NCBI GenBank assembly: GCA_949987565.1
Contig: OX465103.1
Location: 22,068,305-22,132,304 of the forward strand
Source of the DNA: Luidia sarsii
Taxonomy: Eukaryota; Echinodermata; Asteroidea; Paxillosida; Luidiidae
Direction of reading: 5' to 3'
Length of the DNA: 64,000 nt
Both the position numbers and the translations under genes were made by a program. The notes beneath the pieces were generated by a model, which did no database searches, was not told the DNA's origin, and was given only the letters and a program-made list of their open reading frames with translations. Shown one piece after another: positions 46,208 to 60,797 of this stretch. The first letter of the stretch is position 1; each line of letters begins with the position of its first letter.

Positions 46208-48640
46208 GACCCTTCTTACTGACGTCACGTTGCTACTAGACACATCGAGATCCGCCATCTTGGAGTAAATACATACGCTTTCGCTCGCACGTTTGTGTTC
46301 GTTTAACGTTACGTTAGTCATCATGGCGAATTCGAATGCTGCACGGTCGGCTTATTACAGTTCTCTCGACATTCTCGGCTTTATTGCTGGAAAAGATCCG
46401 TACACAATTAACCCGCGACAACCATTTCGTCCATCTTTTTAGCGAAAGTGTACGAGTTGCGTCACCGGATATCTTACACGTTTAAAAAAAAAGTGAAAAA
46501 GGGTATTTACAAAAAACGAAAACAAGAGCTGTTTTTGAAAGACCGAAACAACTAAGAAAAAAATTTAATAGGAAAACAAAACAGAACGAAGACAAGAGCC
46601 GTTTCGGAAGACCGAAACAAATGGACAAAAAAGGAGAGAAAAAAAATGTATAGAAAAAAACGAAAACAAAAGCTGTTTCGGAAGACCAAACAGCTAAAAA
46701 TGAATAGAAAAAAAAAGCACGAAACACTTAAAAAAATCAAAGTTTGCGAGAAAAAAAGTTATGCGGTGTCAGACCAAGCTTTCAGATCCCCGGGACCTCC
46801 AGGGTCGTCCCGTGTGCACGGATCTATAAGAGCTCTTAGGGCCTCGGTACCGGTCCACCGCACGTCCTTCCCTGTCCCCATCCATATAGGCCCGTAGACC
46901 CACGCGCCATGTGAGGGAGGAAACACAGCGGCCCCTAGACCTTGGCCGCCGAGTCGACCAAACGCATGTGTTCCTGTACGAAGACGCGAACCTGGATTAC
47001 GAGGACAGTCCCAGCGTCACAGCGACCCATCTAGATGCGCCACATGCGACGTTGGTGTTTGCGGGAGTTTTTTAAACACCTTATACCGCACTATCGTGCT
47101 GAGAAAAAAAGAAGTTAAAAATACCCCCGGGATCGAACCACGAACCTACACGTTGGCAGGCGAGCGTCTTCCACACAAGGCCACTTGTGTTACGCAACAG
47201 TTACGGACATCTGATACATGTTAGCGAACCCGATTAAAATTACGGGGCATGGCCGTTGACGGCGGGCTTTTGGATTTCGTCGCGAGTAAAGGGTGCAGCA
47301 CACTAAAATACTTCCGTAAGCCATAATTATTATGCATGGCGCAGTACAATGGCATGCATGTACAACATTGTTCAAGTGAAAATGTTAGTGAGGTTTAAGT
47401 GAAAATCATGTCACGTCAGTTAAATTTTACCTTTAATATTGTCGATTCTAAACTCAAGCAAAGTTTCAACCTGAAGCAACATGTACAATACGATAACTCT
47501 TCCCAGTTAAAATAATGCAGCTTTAATGTCAAGTGACGCATTACACTGACACATGATTATTGAAGACCACCCGAAGCTGATGATCATTGATCAAACGGTA
47601 CAAATTCGGATATCATAATTATAGATTGAGGGAAGCAGCAAATTGAATGGTTGACAAAAATCGTGTTCTAAACCGCAAGGGGGAAACCACAACTTTACAC
47701 ACATGTTACGTGGCAGCTGATAAAGTGACAGTAACGAGTTCTTTCCAAGCAGGTACCTTTAAATTCATGTCACGTGATTTATACTCAAAGTGACAATTTT
47801 TTTATGAAATATAATGACCTCATAATTATTTGGACTCCAGTTAGTTTTGTCTTGAATATTATGGTCCAAGCTAAATTTTCGGTACAGCCACAAGAACCCA
47901 GAGACTATTAATTTTAGTATGGAACTGAATTGTTCGCATCCAAAGTCAGCTAACTTACCTCGGGGATCTGGCACGTACCATAATTGTTATGGGTGCAGCA
48001 CACAAAATCCATCCAAGATGGCTCCGCCGAGCTGATTATCATAAAGTGTGTACCCACAACTTTTTTTTAATAAGGGGTCTTTGGAGGCTAATTAACTGAT
48101 ACATTGTAGAACAAGTGAAGCTAATTAAGACAACCTGGGGGTTCACTCTTCAATTTGGTACGTAATTTGGACCATATCTGGCTTTAAATGTGGCCCTATT
48201 TGGCTGTGGAAGTGGAGGGGTCCATCCCAAAATCCTTGCAGAAATTCGGCTTGGACGGCTACACATTTTGGGGGTGTTTTTTTCTGAGGGTAATTAGCAA
48301 AAAATCTAATCGGCTAAGAGCACTAAAATTGAAAAGAATCTGAGAGATGAAGGTCCAAACTACAATTTTAAGTATAGCTACAAGAACTGAGAGACTTTTG
48401 GGCATGGGATAATTGACTTTGAAAGTGAGTGTTTTTGTACAGTGTTCAATGGGAGCTCTATCTAGTGTTCTGTACCCTTCCTTATGGGTCATTTTGCGTG
48501 TAGGGCGCCCTCTATCGGTGATCCTTTAGCTAGGTTGCCTGAACGCTGCCAACTGCTGCAGTACTCACTGGCACTGAGCTTGTCAATCTTAGGCTTAGGC
48601 CTATAGTAACACAGATATCTACTACAAAACAAGCGCTATA
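46208..48640 (+). repeat. Satellite unit 20 (2433 bp), tetramer A position 3
   Basis: Marked by gttctgtaccc near 48467, with no 5 bp deletion. It matches unit 24 and resembles unit 12. Confidence 0.97.
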
Positions 48641-51068
48641 GACCCTTCTTACTGACGTCACGTTGCTACTAGACACATCGAGATCCGCCATCTTGGAGTA
48701 AATACATACGCTTTCGCTCGCACGTTTGTGTTCGTTTAACGTTACGTTAGTCATCATGGCGAATTCGAATGCTGCACGGTCGGCTTATTACAGTTCTCTC
48801 GACATTCTCGGCTTTATTGCTGGAAAAGATCCGTACACAATTAACCCGCGACAACCATTTCGTCCATCTTTTTAGCGAAAGTGTACGAGTTGCGTCACCG
48901 GATATCTTACACGTTTAAAAAAAAAGTGAAAAAGGGTATTTACAAAGAACGAAAACAAGAGCTGTTTTTGAAAGACCGAAACAACTAAGAAAAAAATTTA
49001 ATAGGAAAACAAAACAGAACGAAGACAAGAGCCGTTTCGGAAGACCGAAACAAATGGACAAAAAAGGAGAGAAAAAAAATGTATAGAAAAAAACGAAAAC
49101 AAAAGCTGTTTCGGAAGACCAAACAGCTAAAAATGAATAGAAAAAAAAAGCACGAAACACTTAAAAAAATCAAAGTTTGCGAGAAAAAAAGTTATGCGGT
49201 GTCAGACCAAGCTTTCAGATCCCCGGGACCTCCAGGGTCGTCCCGTGTGCACGGATCTATAAGAGCTCTTAGGGCCTCGGTACCGGTCCACCGCACGTCC
49301 TTCCCTGTCCCCATCCATATAGGCCCGTAGACCCACGCGCCATGTGAGGGAGGAAACACAGCGGCCCCTAGACCTTGGCCGCCGAGTCGACCAAACGCAT
49401 GTGTTCCTGTACGAAGACGCGAACCTGGATTACGAGGACAGTCCCAGCGTCACAGCGACCCATCTAGATGCGCCACATGCGACGTTGGTGTTTGCGGGAG
49501 TTTTTTAAACACCTTATACCGCACTATCGTGCTGAGAAAAAAAGAAGTTAAAAATACCCCCGGGATCGAACCACGAACCTACACGTTGGCAGGCGAGCGT
49601 CTTCCACACAAGGCCACTTGTGTTACGCAACAGTTACGGACATCTGATACATGTTAGCGAACCCGATTAAAATTACGGGGCATGGCCGTTGACGGCGGGC
49701 TTTTGGATTTCGTCGCGAGTAAAGGGTGCAGCACACTAAAATACTTCCGTAAGCCATAATTATTATGCATGGCGCAGTACAATGGCATGCATGTACAACA
49801 TTGTTCAAGTGAAAATGTTAGTGAGGTTTAAGTGAAAATCATGTCACGTCAGTTAAATTTTACCTTTAATATTGTCGATTCTAAACTCAAGCAAAGTTTC
49901 AACCTGAAGCAACATGTACAATACGATAACTCTTCCCAGTTAAAATAATGCAGCTTTAATGTCAAGTGACGCATTACACTGACACATGATTATTGAAGAC
50001 CACCCGAAGCTGATGATCATTGATCAAACGGTACAAATTCGGATATCATAATTATAGATTGAGGGAAGCAGCAAATTGAATGGTTGACAAAAATCGTGTT
50101 CTAAACCGCAAGGGGGAAACCACAACTTTACACACATGTTACGTGGCAGCTGATAAAGTGACAGTAACGAGTTCTTTCCAAGCAGGTACCTTTAATGTCA
50201 CGTGATTTATACTCAAAGTGACAATTTTTTTATGAAATATAATGACCTCATAATTATTTGGACTCCAGTTAGTTTTGTCTTGAATATTATGGTCCAAGCT
50301 AAATTTTCGGTACAGCCACAAGAACCCAGAGACTATTAATTTTAGTATGGAACTGAATTGTTCGCATCCAAAGTCAGCTAACTTACCTCGGGGATCTGGC
50401 ACGTACCATAATTGTTATGGGTGCAGCACACAAAATCCATCCAAGATGGCTCCGCCGAGCTGATTATCATAAAGTGTGTACCCACAACTTTTTTTTAATA
50501 AGGGGTCTTTGGAGGCTTATTAACTGATACATTGTAGAACAAGTGAAGCTAATTAAGACAACCTGGGGGTTCACTCTTCAATTTGGTACGTAATTTGGAC
50601 CATATCTGGCTTTAAATGTGGCCCTATTTGGCTGTGGAAGTGGAGGGGTCCATCCCAAAATCCTTGCAGAAATTCGGCTTGGACGGCTACACATTTTGGG
50701 GGTGTTTTTTTCTGAGGGTAATTAGCAAAAAATCTAATCGGCTAAGAGCACTAAAATTGAAAAGAATCTGAGAGATGAAGGTCCAAACTACAATTTTAAG
50801 TATAGCTACAAGAACTGAGAGACTTTTGGGCATGGGATAATTGACTTTGAAAGTGAGTGTTTTTGTACAGTGTTCAATGGGAGCTCTATCTAGTGTTCTG
50901 CACCCTTCCTTATGGGTCATTTTGCGTGTAGGGCGCCCTCTATCGGTGATCCTTTAGCTAGGTTGCCTGAACGCTGCCAACTGCTGCAGTACTCACTGGC
51001 ACTGAGCTTGTCAATCTTAGGCTTAGGCCTATAGTAACACAGATATCTACTACAAAACAAGCGCTATA
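48641..51068 (+). repeat. Satellite unit 21 (2428 bp), tetramer A position 4
   Basis: Has acaaagaacg near 48943 and the 5 bp deletion (50190), matching unit 25. A private gaggcttatt lies near 50513. Confidence 0.97.
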
Positions 51069-53502
51069 GACCCTTCTTACTGACGTCACGTTGCTACTAG
51101 ACACATCGAGATCCGCCATCTTGGAGTAAATACATACGCTTTCGCTCGCACGTTTGTGTTCGTTTAACGTTACGTTAGTCATCATGGCGAATTCGAATGC
51201 TGCACGGTCGGCTGATTACAGTTCTCTCGACATTCTCGGCTTTATTGCTGGAAAAGATCCGTACACAATTAACCCGCGACAACCATTTCGTCCATCTTTT
51301 TAGCGAAAGTGTACGAGTTGCGTCACCGGATATCTTACACGTTTAAAAAAAAAGTGAAAAAGGGTATTTACAAAAAACGAAAACAAGAGCTGTTTTTGAA
51401 AGACCGAAACAACTAAGAAAAAAATTTAATAGGAAAACAAAACAGAACGAAGACAAGAGCCGTTTCGGAAGACCGAAACAAATGGACAAAAAAGGAGAGA
51501 AAAAAAATGTATAGAAAAAAACGAAAACAAAAGCTGTTTCGGAAGACCAAACAGCTAAAAATGAATAGAAAAAAAAAGCACGAAACACTTAAAAAAATCA
51601 AAGTTTGCGAGAAAAAAAGTTATGCGGTGTCAGACCAAGCTTTCAGATCCCCGGGACCTCCAGGGTCGTCCCGTGTGCACGGATCTATAAGAGCTCTTAG
51701 GGCCTCGGTACCGGTCCACCGCACGTCCTTCCCTGTCCCCATCCATATAGGCCCGTAGACCCACGCGCCATGTGAGGGAGGAAACACAGCGGCCCCTAGA
51801 CCTTGGCCGCCGAGTCGACCAAACGCATGTGTTCCTGTACGAAGACGCGAACCTGGATTACGAGGACAGTCCCAGCGTCACAGCGACCCATCTAGATGCG
51901 CCACATGCGACGTTGGTGTTTGCGGGAGTTTTTTAAACACCTTATACCGCACTATCGTGCTGAGAAAAAAAGAAGTTAAAAATACCCCCGGGATCGAACC
52001 ACGAACCTACACGTTGGCAGGCGAGCGTCTTCCACACAAGGCCACTTGTGTTACGCAACAGTTACGGACATCTGATACATGTTAGCGAACCCGATTAAAA
52101 TTACGGGGCATGGCCGTTGACGGCGGGCTTTTGGATTTCGTCGCGAGTAAAGGGTGCAGCACACTAAAATACTTCCGTAAGCCATAATTATTATGCATGG
52201 CGCAGTACAATGGCATGCATGTACAACATTGTTCAAGTGAAAATGTTAGTGAGGTTAAGTGAAAATCATGTCACGTCAGTTAAATTTTACCTTTAATATT
52301 GTCGATTCTAAACTCAAGCAAAGTTTCAACCTGAAGCAACATGTACAATACGATAACTCTTCCCAGTTAAAATAATGCAGCTTTAATGTCAAGTGACGCA
52401 TTACACTGACACATGATTATTGAAGACCACCCGAAGCTGATGATCATTGATCAAACGGTACAAATTCGGATATCATAATTATAGATTGAGGGAAGCAGCA
52501 AATTGAATGGTTGACAAAAATCGTGTTCTAAACCGCAAGGGGGAAACCACAACTTTACACACATGTTACGTGGCAGCTGATAAAGTGACAGTAACGAGTT
52601 CTTTCCAAGCAGGTACCTTTAAATTCATGTCACGTGATTTATACTCAAAGTGACAATTTTTTTATGAAATATAATGACCTCATAATTATTTGGACTCCAG
52701 TTAGTTTTGTCTTGAATATTATGGTCCAAGCTAAATTTTCGGTACAGCCACAAGAACCCAGAGACTATTAATTTTAGTATGGAACTGAATTGTTCGCATC
52801 CAAAGTCAGCTAACTTACCTCGGGGTTCTGGCACGTACCATAATTGTTATGGGTGCAGCACACAAAATCCATCCAAGATGGCTCCGCCGAGCTGATTATC
52901 ATAAAGTGTGTACCCACAACTTTTTTTTAATAAGGGGTCTTTGGAGGCTAATATTAACTGATACATTGTAGAACAAGTGAAGCTAATTAAGACAACCTGG
53001 GGGTTCACTCTTCAATTTGGTACGTAATTTGGACCATATCTGGCTTTAAATGTGGCCCTATTTGGCTGTGGAAGTGGAGGGGTCCATCCCAAAATCCTTG
53101 CAGAAATTCGGCTTGGACGGCTACACATTTTGGGGGTGTTTTTTTCTGAGGGTAATTAGCAAAAAATCTAATCGGCTAAGAGCACTAAAATTGAAAAGAA
53201 TCTGAGAGATGAAGGTCCAAACTACAATTTTAAGTATAGCTACAAGAACTGAGAGACTTTTGGGCATGGGATAATTGACTTTGAAAGTGAGTGTTTTTGT
53301 ACAGTGTTCAATGGGAGCTCTATCTAGTGTTCTGCACCCTTCCTTATGGGTCATTTTGCGTGTAGGGCGCCCTCTATCGGTGATCCTTTAGCTAGGTTGC
53401 CTGAACGCTGCCAACTGCTGCAGTACTCACTGGCACTGAGCTTGTCAATCTTAGGCTTAGGCCTATAGTAACACAGATATCTACTACAAAACAAGCGCTA
53501 TA
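51069..53502 (+). repeat. Satellite unit 22 (2434 bp), tetramer B position 1
   Basis: Has cggctgattac, gaggttaag, cggggttctgg (52822) and the +2 bp form (52947), as in unit 18 but without its private change. Confidence 0.97.
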
Positions 53503-55936
53503 GACCCTTCTTACTGACGTCACGTTGCTACTAGACACATCGAGATCCGCCATCTTGGAGTAAATACATACGCTTTCGCTCGCACGTTTGTGTTCGTTTA
53601 ACGTTACGTTAGTCATCATGGCGAATTCGAATGCTGCACGGTCGGCTTATTACAGTTCTCTCGACATTCTCGGCTTTATTGCTGGAAAAGATCCGTACAC
53701 AATTAACCCGCGACAACCATTTCGTCCATCTTTTTAGCGAAAGTGTACGAGTTGCGTCACCGGATATCTTACACGTTTAAAAAAAAAGTGAAAAAGGGTA
53801 TTTACAAAAAACGAAAACAAGAGCTGTTTTTGAAAGACCGAAACAACTAAGAAAAAAATTTAATAGGAAAACAAAACAGAACGAAGACAAGAGCCGTTTC
53901 GGAAGACCGAAACAAATGGACAAAAAAGGAGAGAAAAAAAATGTATAGAAAAAAACGAAAACAAAAGCTGTTTCGGAAGACCAAACAGCTAAAAATGAAT
54001 AGAAAAAAAAAGCACGAAACACTTAAAAAAATCAAAGTTTGCGAGAAAAAAAGTTATGCGGTGTCAGACCAAGCTTTCAGATCCCCGGGACCTCCAGGGT
54101 CGTCCCGTGTGCACGGATCTATAAGAGCTCTTAGGGCCTCGGTACCGGTCCACCGCACGTCCTTCCCTGTCCCCATCCATATAGGCCCGTAGACCCACGC
54201 GCCATGTGAGGGAGGAAACACAGCGGCCCCTAGACCTTGGCCGCCGAGTCGACCAAACGCATGTGTTCCTGTACGAAGACGCGAACCTGGATTACGAGGA
54301 CAGTCCCAGCGTCACAGCGACCCATCTAGATGCGCCACATGCGACGTTGGTGTTTGCGGGAGTTTTTTAAACACCTTATACCGCACTATCGTGCTGAGAA
54401 AAAAAGAAGTTAAAAATACCCCCGGGATCGAACCACGAACCTACACGTTGGCAGGCGAGCGTCTTCCACACAAGGCCACTTGTGTTACGCAACAGTTACG
54501 GACATCTGATACATGTTAGCGAACCCGATTAAAATTACGGGGCATGGCCGTTGACGGCGGGCTTTTGGATTTCGTCGCGAGTAAAGGGTGCAGCACACTA
54601 AAATACTTCCGTAAGCCATAATTATTATGCATGGCGCAGTACAATGGCATGCATGTACAACATTGTTCAAGTGAAAATGTTAGTGAGGTTAAGTGAAAAT
54701 CCTGTCACGTCAGTTAAATTTTACCTTTAATATTGTCGATTCTAAACTCAAGCAAAGTTTCAACCTGAAGCAACATGTACAATACGATAACTCTTCCCAG
54801 TTAAAATAATGCAGCTTTAATGTCAAGTGACGCATTACACTGACACATGATTATTGAAGACCACCCGAAGCTGATGATCATTGATCAAACGGTACAAATT
54901 CGGATATCATAATTATAGATTGAGGGAAGCAGCAAATTGAATGGTTGACAAAAATCGTGTTCTAAACCGCAAGGGGGAAACCACAACTTTACACACATGT
55001 TACGTGGCAGCTGATAAAGTGACAGTAACGAGTTCTTTCCAAGCAGGTACCTTTAAATTCATGTCACGTGATTTATACTCAAAGTGACAATTTTTTTATG
55101 AAATATAATGACCTCATAATTATTTGGACTCCAGTTAGTTTTGTCTTGAATATTATGGTCCAAGCTAAATTTTCGGTACAGCCACAAGAACCCAGAGACT
55201 ATTAATTTTAGTATGGAACTGAATTGTTCGCATCCAAAGTCAGCTAACTTACCTCGGGGATCTGGCACGTACCATAATTGTTATGGGTGCAGCACACAAA
55301 ATCCATCCAAGATGGCTCCGCCGAGCTGATTATCATAAAGTGTGTACCCACAACTTTTTTTTAATAAGGGGTCTTTGGAGGCTAATATTAACTGATACAT
55401 TGTAGAACAAGTGAAGCTAATTAAGACAACCTGGGGGTTCACTCTTCAATTTGGTACGTAATTTGGACCATATCTGGCTTTAAATGTGGCCCTATTTGGC
55501 TGTGGAAGTGGAGGGGTCCATCCCAAAATCCTTGCAGAAATTCGGCTTGGACGGCTACACATTTTGGGGGTGTTTTTTTCTGAGGGTAATTAGCAAAAAA
55601 TCTAATCGGCTAAGAGCACTAAAATTGAAAAGAATCTGAGAGATGAAGGTCCAAACTACAATTTTAAGTATAGCTACAAGAACTGAGAGACTTTTGGGCA
55701 TGGGATAATTGACTTTGAAAGTGAGTGTTTTTGTACAGTGTTCAATGGGAGCTCTATCTAGTGTTCTGCACCCTTCCTTATGGGTCATTTTGCGTGTAGG
55801 GCGCCCTCTATCGGTGATCCTTTAGCTAGGTTGCCTGAACGCTGCCAACTGCTGCAGTACTCACTGGCACTGAGCTTGTCATTCTTAGGCTTAGGCCTAT
55901 AGTAACACAGATATCTACTACAAAACAAGCGCTATA
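53503..55936 (+). repeat. Satellite unit 23 (2434 bp), tetramer B position 2
   Basis: Has gaggttaag, aaaatcctgtcacg (54696), the +2 bp form and cattcttaggc (55880), as in unit 19. Confidence 0.97.
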
Positions 55937-58369
55937 GACCCTTCTTACTGACGTCACGTTGCTACTAGACACATCGAGATCCGCCATCTTGGAGTAAATA
56001 CATACGCTTTCGCTCGCACGTTTGTGTTCGTTTAACGTTACGTTAGTCATCATGGCGAATTCGAATGCTGCACGGTCGGCTTATTACAGTTCTCTCGACA
56101 TTCTCGGCTTTATTGCTGGAAAAGATCCGTACACAATTAACCCGCGACAACCATTTCGTCCATCTTTTTAGCGAAAGTGTACGAGTTGCGTCACCGGATA
56201 TCTTACACGTTTAAAAAAAAAGTGAAAAAGGGTATTTACAAAAAACGAAAACAAGAGCTGTTTTTGAAAGACCGAAACAACTAAGAAAAAAATTTAATAG
56301 GAAAACAAAACAGAACGAAGACAAGAGCCGTTTCGGAAGACCGAAACAAATGGACAAAAAAGGAGAGAAAAAAAATGTATAGAAAAAAACGAAAACAAAA
56401 GCTGTTTCGGAAGACCAAACAGCTAAAAATGAATAGAAAAAAAAAGCACGAAACACTTAAAAAAATCAAAGTTTGCGAGAAAAAAAGTTATGCGGTGTCA
56501 GACCAAGCTTTCAGATCCCCGGGACCTCCAGGGTCGTCCCGTGTGCACGGATCTATAAGAGCTCTTAGGGCCTCGGTACCGGTCCACCGCACGTCCTTCC
56601 CTGTCCCCATCCATATAGGCCCGTAGACCCACGCGCCATGTGAGGGAGGAAACACAGCGGCCCCTAGACCTTGGCCGCCGAGTCGACCAAACGCATGTGT
56701 TCCTGTACGAAGACGCGAACCTGGATTACGAGGACAGTCCCAGCGTCACAGCGACCCATCTAGATGCGCCACATGCGACGTTGGTGTTTGCGGGAGTTTT
56801 TTAAACACCTTATACCGCACTATCGTGCTGAGAAAAAAAGAAGTTAAAAATACCCCCGGGATCGAACCACGAACCTACACGTTGGCAGGCGAGCGTCTTC
56901 CACACAAGGCCACTTGTGTTACGCAACAGTTACGGACATCTGATACATGTTAGCGAACCCGATTAAAATTACGGGGCATGGCCGTTGACGGCGGGCTTTT
57001 GGATTTCGTCGCGAGTAAAGGGTGCAGCACACTAAAATACTTCCGTAAGCCATAATTATTATGCATGGCGCAGTACAATGGCATGCATGTACAACATTGT
57101 TCAAGTGAAAATGTTAGTGAGGTTTAAGTGAAAATCATGTCACGTCAGTTAAATTTTACCTTTAATATTGTCGATTCTAAACTCAAGCAAAGTTTCAACC
57201 TGAAGCAACATGTACAATACGATAACTCTTCCCAGTTAAAATAATGCAGCTTTAATGTCAAGTGACGCATTACACTGACACATGATTATTGAAGACCACC
57301 CGAAGCTGATGATCATTGATCAAACGGTACAAATTCGGATATCATAATTATAGATTGAGGGAAGCAGCAAATTGAATGGTTGACAAAAATCGTGTTCTAA
57401 ACCGCAAGGGGGAAACCACAACTTTACACACATGTTACGTGGCAGCTGATAAAGTGACAGTAACGAGTTCTTTCCAAGCAGGTACCTTTAAATTCATGTC
57501 ACGTGATTTATACTCAAAGTGACAATTTTTTTATGAAATATAATGACCTCATAATTATTTGGACTCCAGTTAGTTTTGTCTTGAATATTATGGTCCAAGC
57601 TAAATTTTCGGTACAGCCACAAGAACCCAGAGACTATTAATTTTAGTATGGAACTGAATTGTTCGCATCCAAAGTCAGCTAACTTACCTCGGGGATCTGG
57701 CACGTACCATAATTGTTATGGGTGCAGCACACAAAATCCATCCAAGATGGCTCCGCCGAGCTGATTATCATAAAGTGTGTACCCACAACTTTTTTTTAAT
57801 AAGGGGTCTTTGGAGGCTAATTAACTGATACATTGTAGAACAAGTGAAGCTAATTAAGACAACCTGGGGGTTCACTCTTCAATTTGGTACGTAATTTGGA
57901 CCATATCTGGCTTTAAATGTGGCCCTATTTGGCTGTGGAAGTGGAGGGGTCCATCCCAAAATCCTTGCAGAAATTCGGCTTGGACGGCTACACATTTTGG
58001 GGGTGTTTTTTTCTGAGGGTAATTAGCAAAAAATCTAATCGGCTAAGAGCACTAAAATTGAAAAGAATCTGAGAGATGAAGGTCCAAACTACAATTTTAA
58101 GTATAGCTACAAGAACTGAGAGACTTTTGGGCATGGGATAATTGACTTTGAAAGTGAGTGTTTTTGTACAGTGTTCAATGGGAGCTCTATCTAGTGTTCT
58201 GTACCCTTCCTTATGGGTCATTTTGCGTGTAGGGCGCCCTCTATCGGTGATCCTTTAGCTAGGTTGCCTGAACGCTGCCAACTGCTGCAGTACTCACTGG
58301 CACTGAGCTTGTCAATCTTAGGCTTAGGCCTATAGTAACACAGATATCTACTACAAAACAAGCGCTATA
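55937..58369 (+). repeat. Satellite unit 24 (2433 bp), tetramer B position 3
   Basis: Has gttctgtaccc near 58196, as in unit 20. Confidence 0.97.
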
Positions 58370-60797
58370 GACCCTTCTTACTGACGTCACGTTGCTACTA
58401 GACACATCGAGATCCGCCATCTTGGAGTAAATACATACGCTTTCGCTCGCACGTTTGTGTTCGTTTAACGTTACGTTAGTCATCATGGCGAATTCGAATG
58501 CTGCACGGTCGGCTTATTACAGTTCTCTCGACATTCTCGGCTTTATTGCTGGAAAAGATCCGTACACAATTAACCCGCGACAACCATTTCGTCCATCTTT
58601 TTAGCGAAAGTGTACGAGTTGCGTCACCGGATATCTTACACGTTTAAAAAAAAAGTGAAAAAGGGTATTTACAAAGAACGAAAACAAGAGCTGTTTTTGA
58701 AAGACCGAAACAACTAAGAAAAAAATTTAATAGGAAAACAAAACAGAACGAAGACAAGAGCCGTTTCGGAAGACCGAAACAAATGGACAAAAAAGGAGAG
58801 AAAAAAAATGTATAGAAAAAAACGAAAACAAAAGCTGTTTCGGAAGACCAAACAGCTAAAAATGAATAGAAAAAAAAAGCACGAAACACTTAAAAAAATC
58901 AAAGTTTGCGAGAAAAAAAGTTATGCGGTGTCAGACCAAGCTTTCAGATCCCCGGGACCTCCAGGGTCGTCCCGTGTGCACGGATCTATAAGAGCTCTTA
59001 GGGCCTCGGTACCGGTCCACCGCACGTCCTTCCCTGTCCCCATCCATATAGGCCCGTAGACCCACGCGCCATGTGAGGGAGGAAACACAGCGGCCCCTAG
59101 ACCTTGGCCGCCGAGTCGACCAAACGCATGTGTTCCTGTACGAAGACGCGAACCTGGATTACGAGGACAGTCCCAGCGTCACAGCGACCCATCTAGATGC
59201 GCCACATGCGACGTTGGTGTTTGCGGGAGTTTTTTAAACACCTTATACCGCACTATCGTGCTGAGAAAAAAAGAAGTTAAAAATACCCCCGGGATCGAAC
59301 CACGAACCTACACGTTGGCAGGCGAGCGTCTTCCACACAAGGCCACTTGTGTTACGCAACAGTTACGGACATCTGATACATGTTAGCGAACCCGATTAAA
59401 ATTACGGGGCATGGCCGTTGACGGCGGGCTTTTGGATTTCGTCGCGAGTAAAGGGTGCAGCACACTAAAATACTTCCGTAAGCCATAATTATTATGCATG
59501 GCGCAGTACAATGGCATGCATGTACAACATTGTTCAAGTGAAAATGTTAGTGAGGTTTAAGTGAAAATCATGTCACGTCAGTTAAATTTTACCTTTAATA
59601 TTGTCGATTCTAAACTCAAGCAAAGTTTCAACCTGAAGCAACATGTACAATACGATAACTCTTCCCAGTTAAAATAATGCAGCTTTAATGTCAAGTGACG
59701 CATTACACTGACACATGATTATTGAAGACCACCCGAAGCTGATGATCATTGATCAAACGGTACAAATTCGGATATCATAATTATAGATTGAGGGAAGCAG
59801 CAAATTGAATGGTTGACAAAAATCGTGTTCTAAACCGCAAGGGGGAAACCACAACTTTACACACATGTTACGTGGCAGCTGATAAAGTGACAGTAACGAG
59901 TTCTTTCCAAGCAGGTACCTTTAATGTCACGTGATTTATACTCAAAGTGACAATTTTTTTATGAAATATAATGACCTCATAATTATTTGGACTCCAGTTA
60001 GTTTTGTCTTGAATATTATGGTCCAAGCTAAATTTTCGGTACAGCCACAAGAACCCAGAGACTATTAATTTTAGTATGGAACTGAATTGTTCGCATCCAA
60101 AGTCAGCTAACTTACCTCGGGGATCTGGCACGTACCATAATTGTTATGGGTGCAGCACACAAAATCCATCCAAGATGGCTCCGCCGAGCTGATTATCATA
60201 AAGTGTGTACCCACAACTTTTTTTTAATAAGGGGTCTTTGGAGGCTAATTAACTGATACATTGTAGAACAAGTGAAGCTAATTAAGACAACCTGGGGGTT
60301 CACTCTTCAATTTGGTACGTAATTTGGACCATATCTGGCTTTAAATGTGGCCCTATTTGGCTGTGGAAGTGGAGGGGTCCATCCCAAAATCCTTGCAGAA
60401 ATTCGGCTTGGACGGCTACACATTTTGGGGGTGTTTTTTTCTGAGGGTAATTAGCAAAAAATCTAATCGGCTAAGAGCACTAAAATTGAAAAGAATCTGA
60501 GAGATGAAGGTCCAAACTACAATTTTAAGTATAGCTACAAGAACTGAGAGACTTTTGGGCATGGGATAATTGACTTTGAAAGTGAGTGTTTTTGTACAGT
60601 GTTCAATGGGAGCTCTATCTAGTGTTCTGCACCCTTCCTTATGGGTCATTTTGCGTGTAGGGCGCCCTCTATCGGTGATCCTTTAGCTAGGTTGCCTGAA
60701 CGCTGCCAACTGCTGCAGTACTCACTGGCACTGAGCTTGTCAATCTTAGGCTTAGGCCTATAGTAACACAGATATCTACTACAAAACAAGCGCTATA
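58370..60797 (+). repeat. Satellite unit 25 (2428 bp), tetramer B position 4
   Basis: Has acaaagaacg near 58672 and the 5 bp deletion (59919), as in unit 21. Confidence 0.97.

Larger units (their letters stand above)
41341..51068 (+). repeat. Higher-order repeat, tetramer copy A (units 18-21)
   Basis: The four units carry the ordered marker series: position 1 cggggttctgg, position 2 cctgtcacg plus cattcttaggc, position 3 gttctgtaccc, position 4 the 5 bp deletion plus acaaagaacg. The series repeats in the same order immediately downstream. Length 9728 bp. Confidence 0.92.
51069..60797 (+). repeat. Higher-order repeat, tetramer copy B (units 22-25)
   Basis: Second copy of the four-unit block, 9729 bp. 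It differs from copy A in only a few private changes (copy A's gctgaatatc, attgacgatt, gaggcttatt and one homopolymer base). I saw no other differences, but I did not align the copies base by base. Confidence 0.92.
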
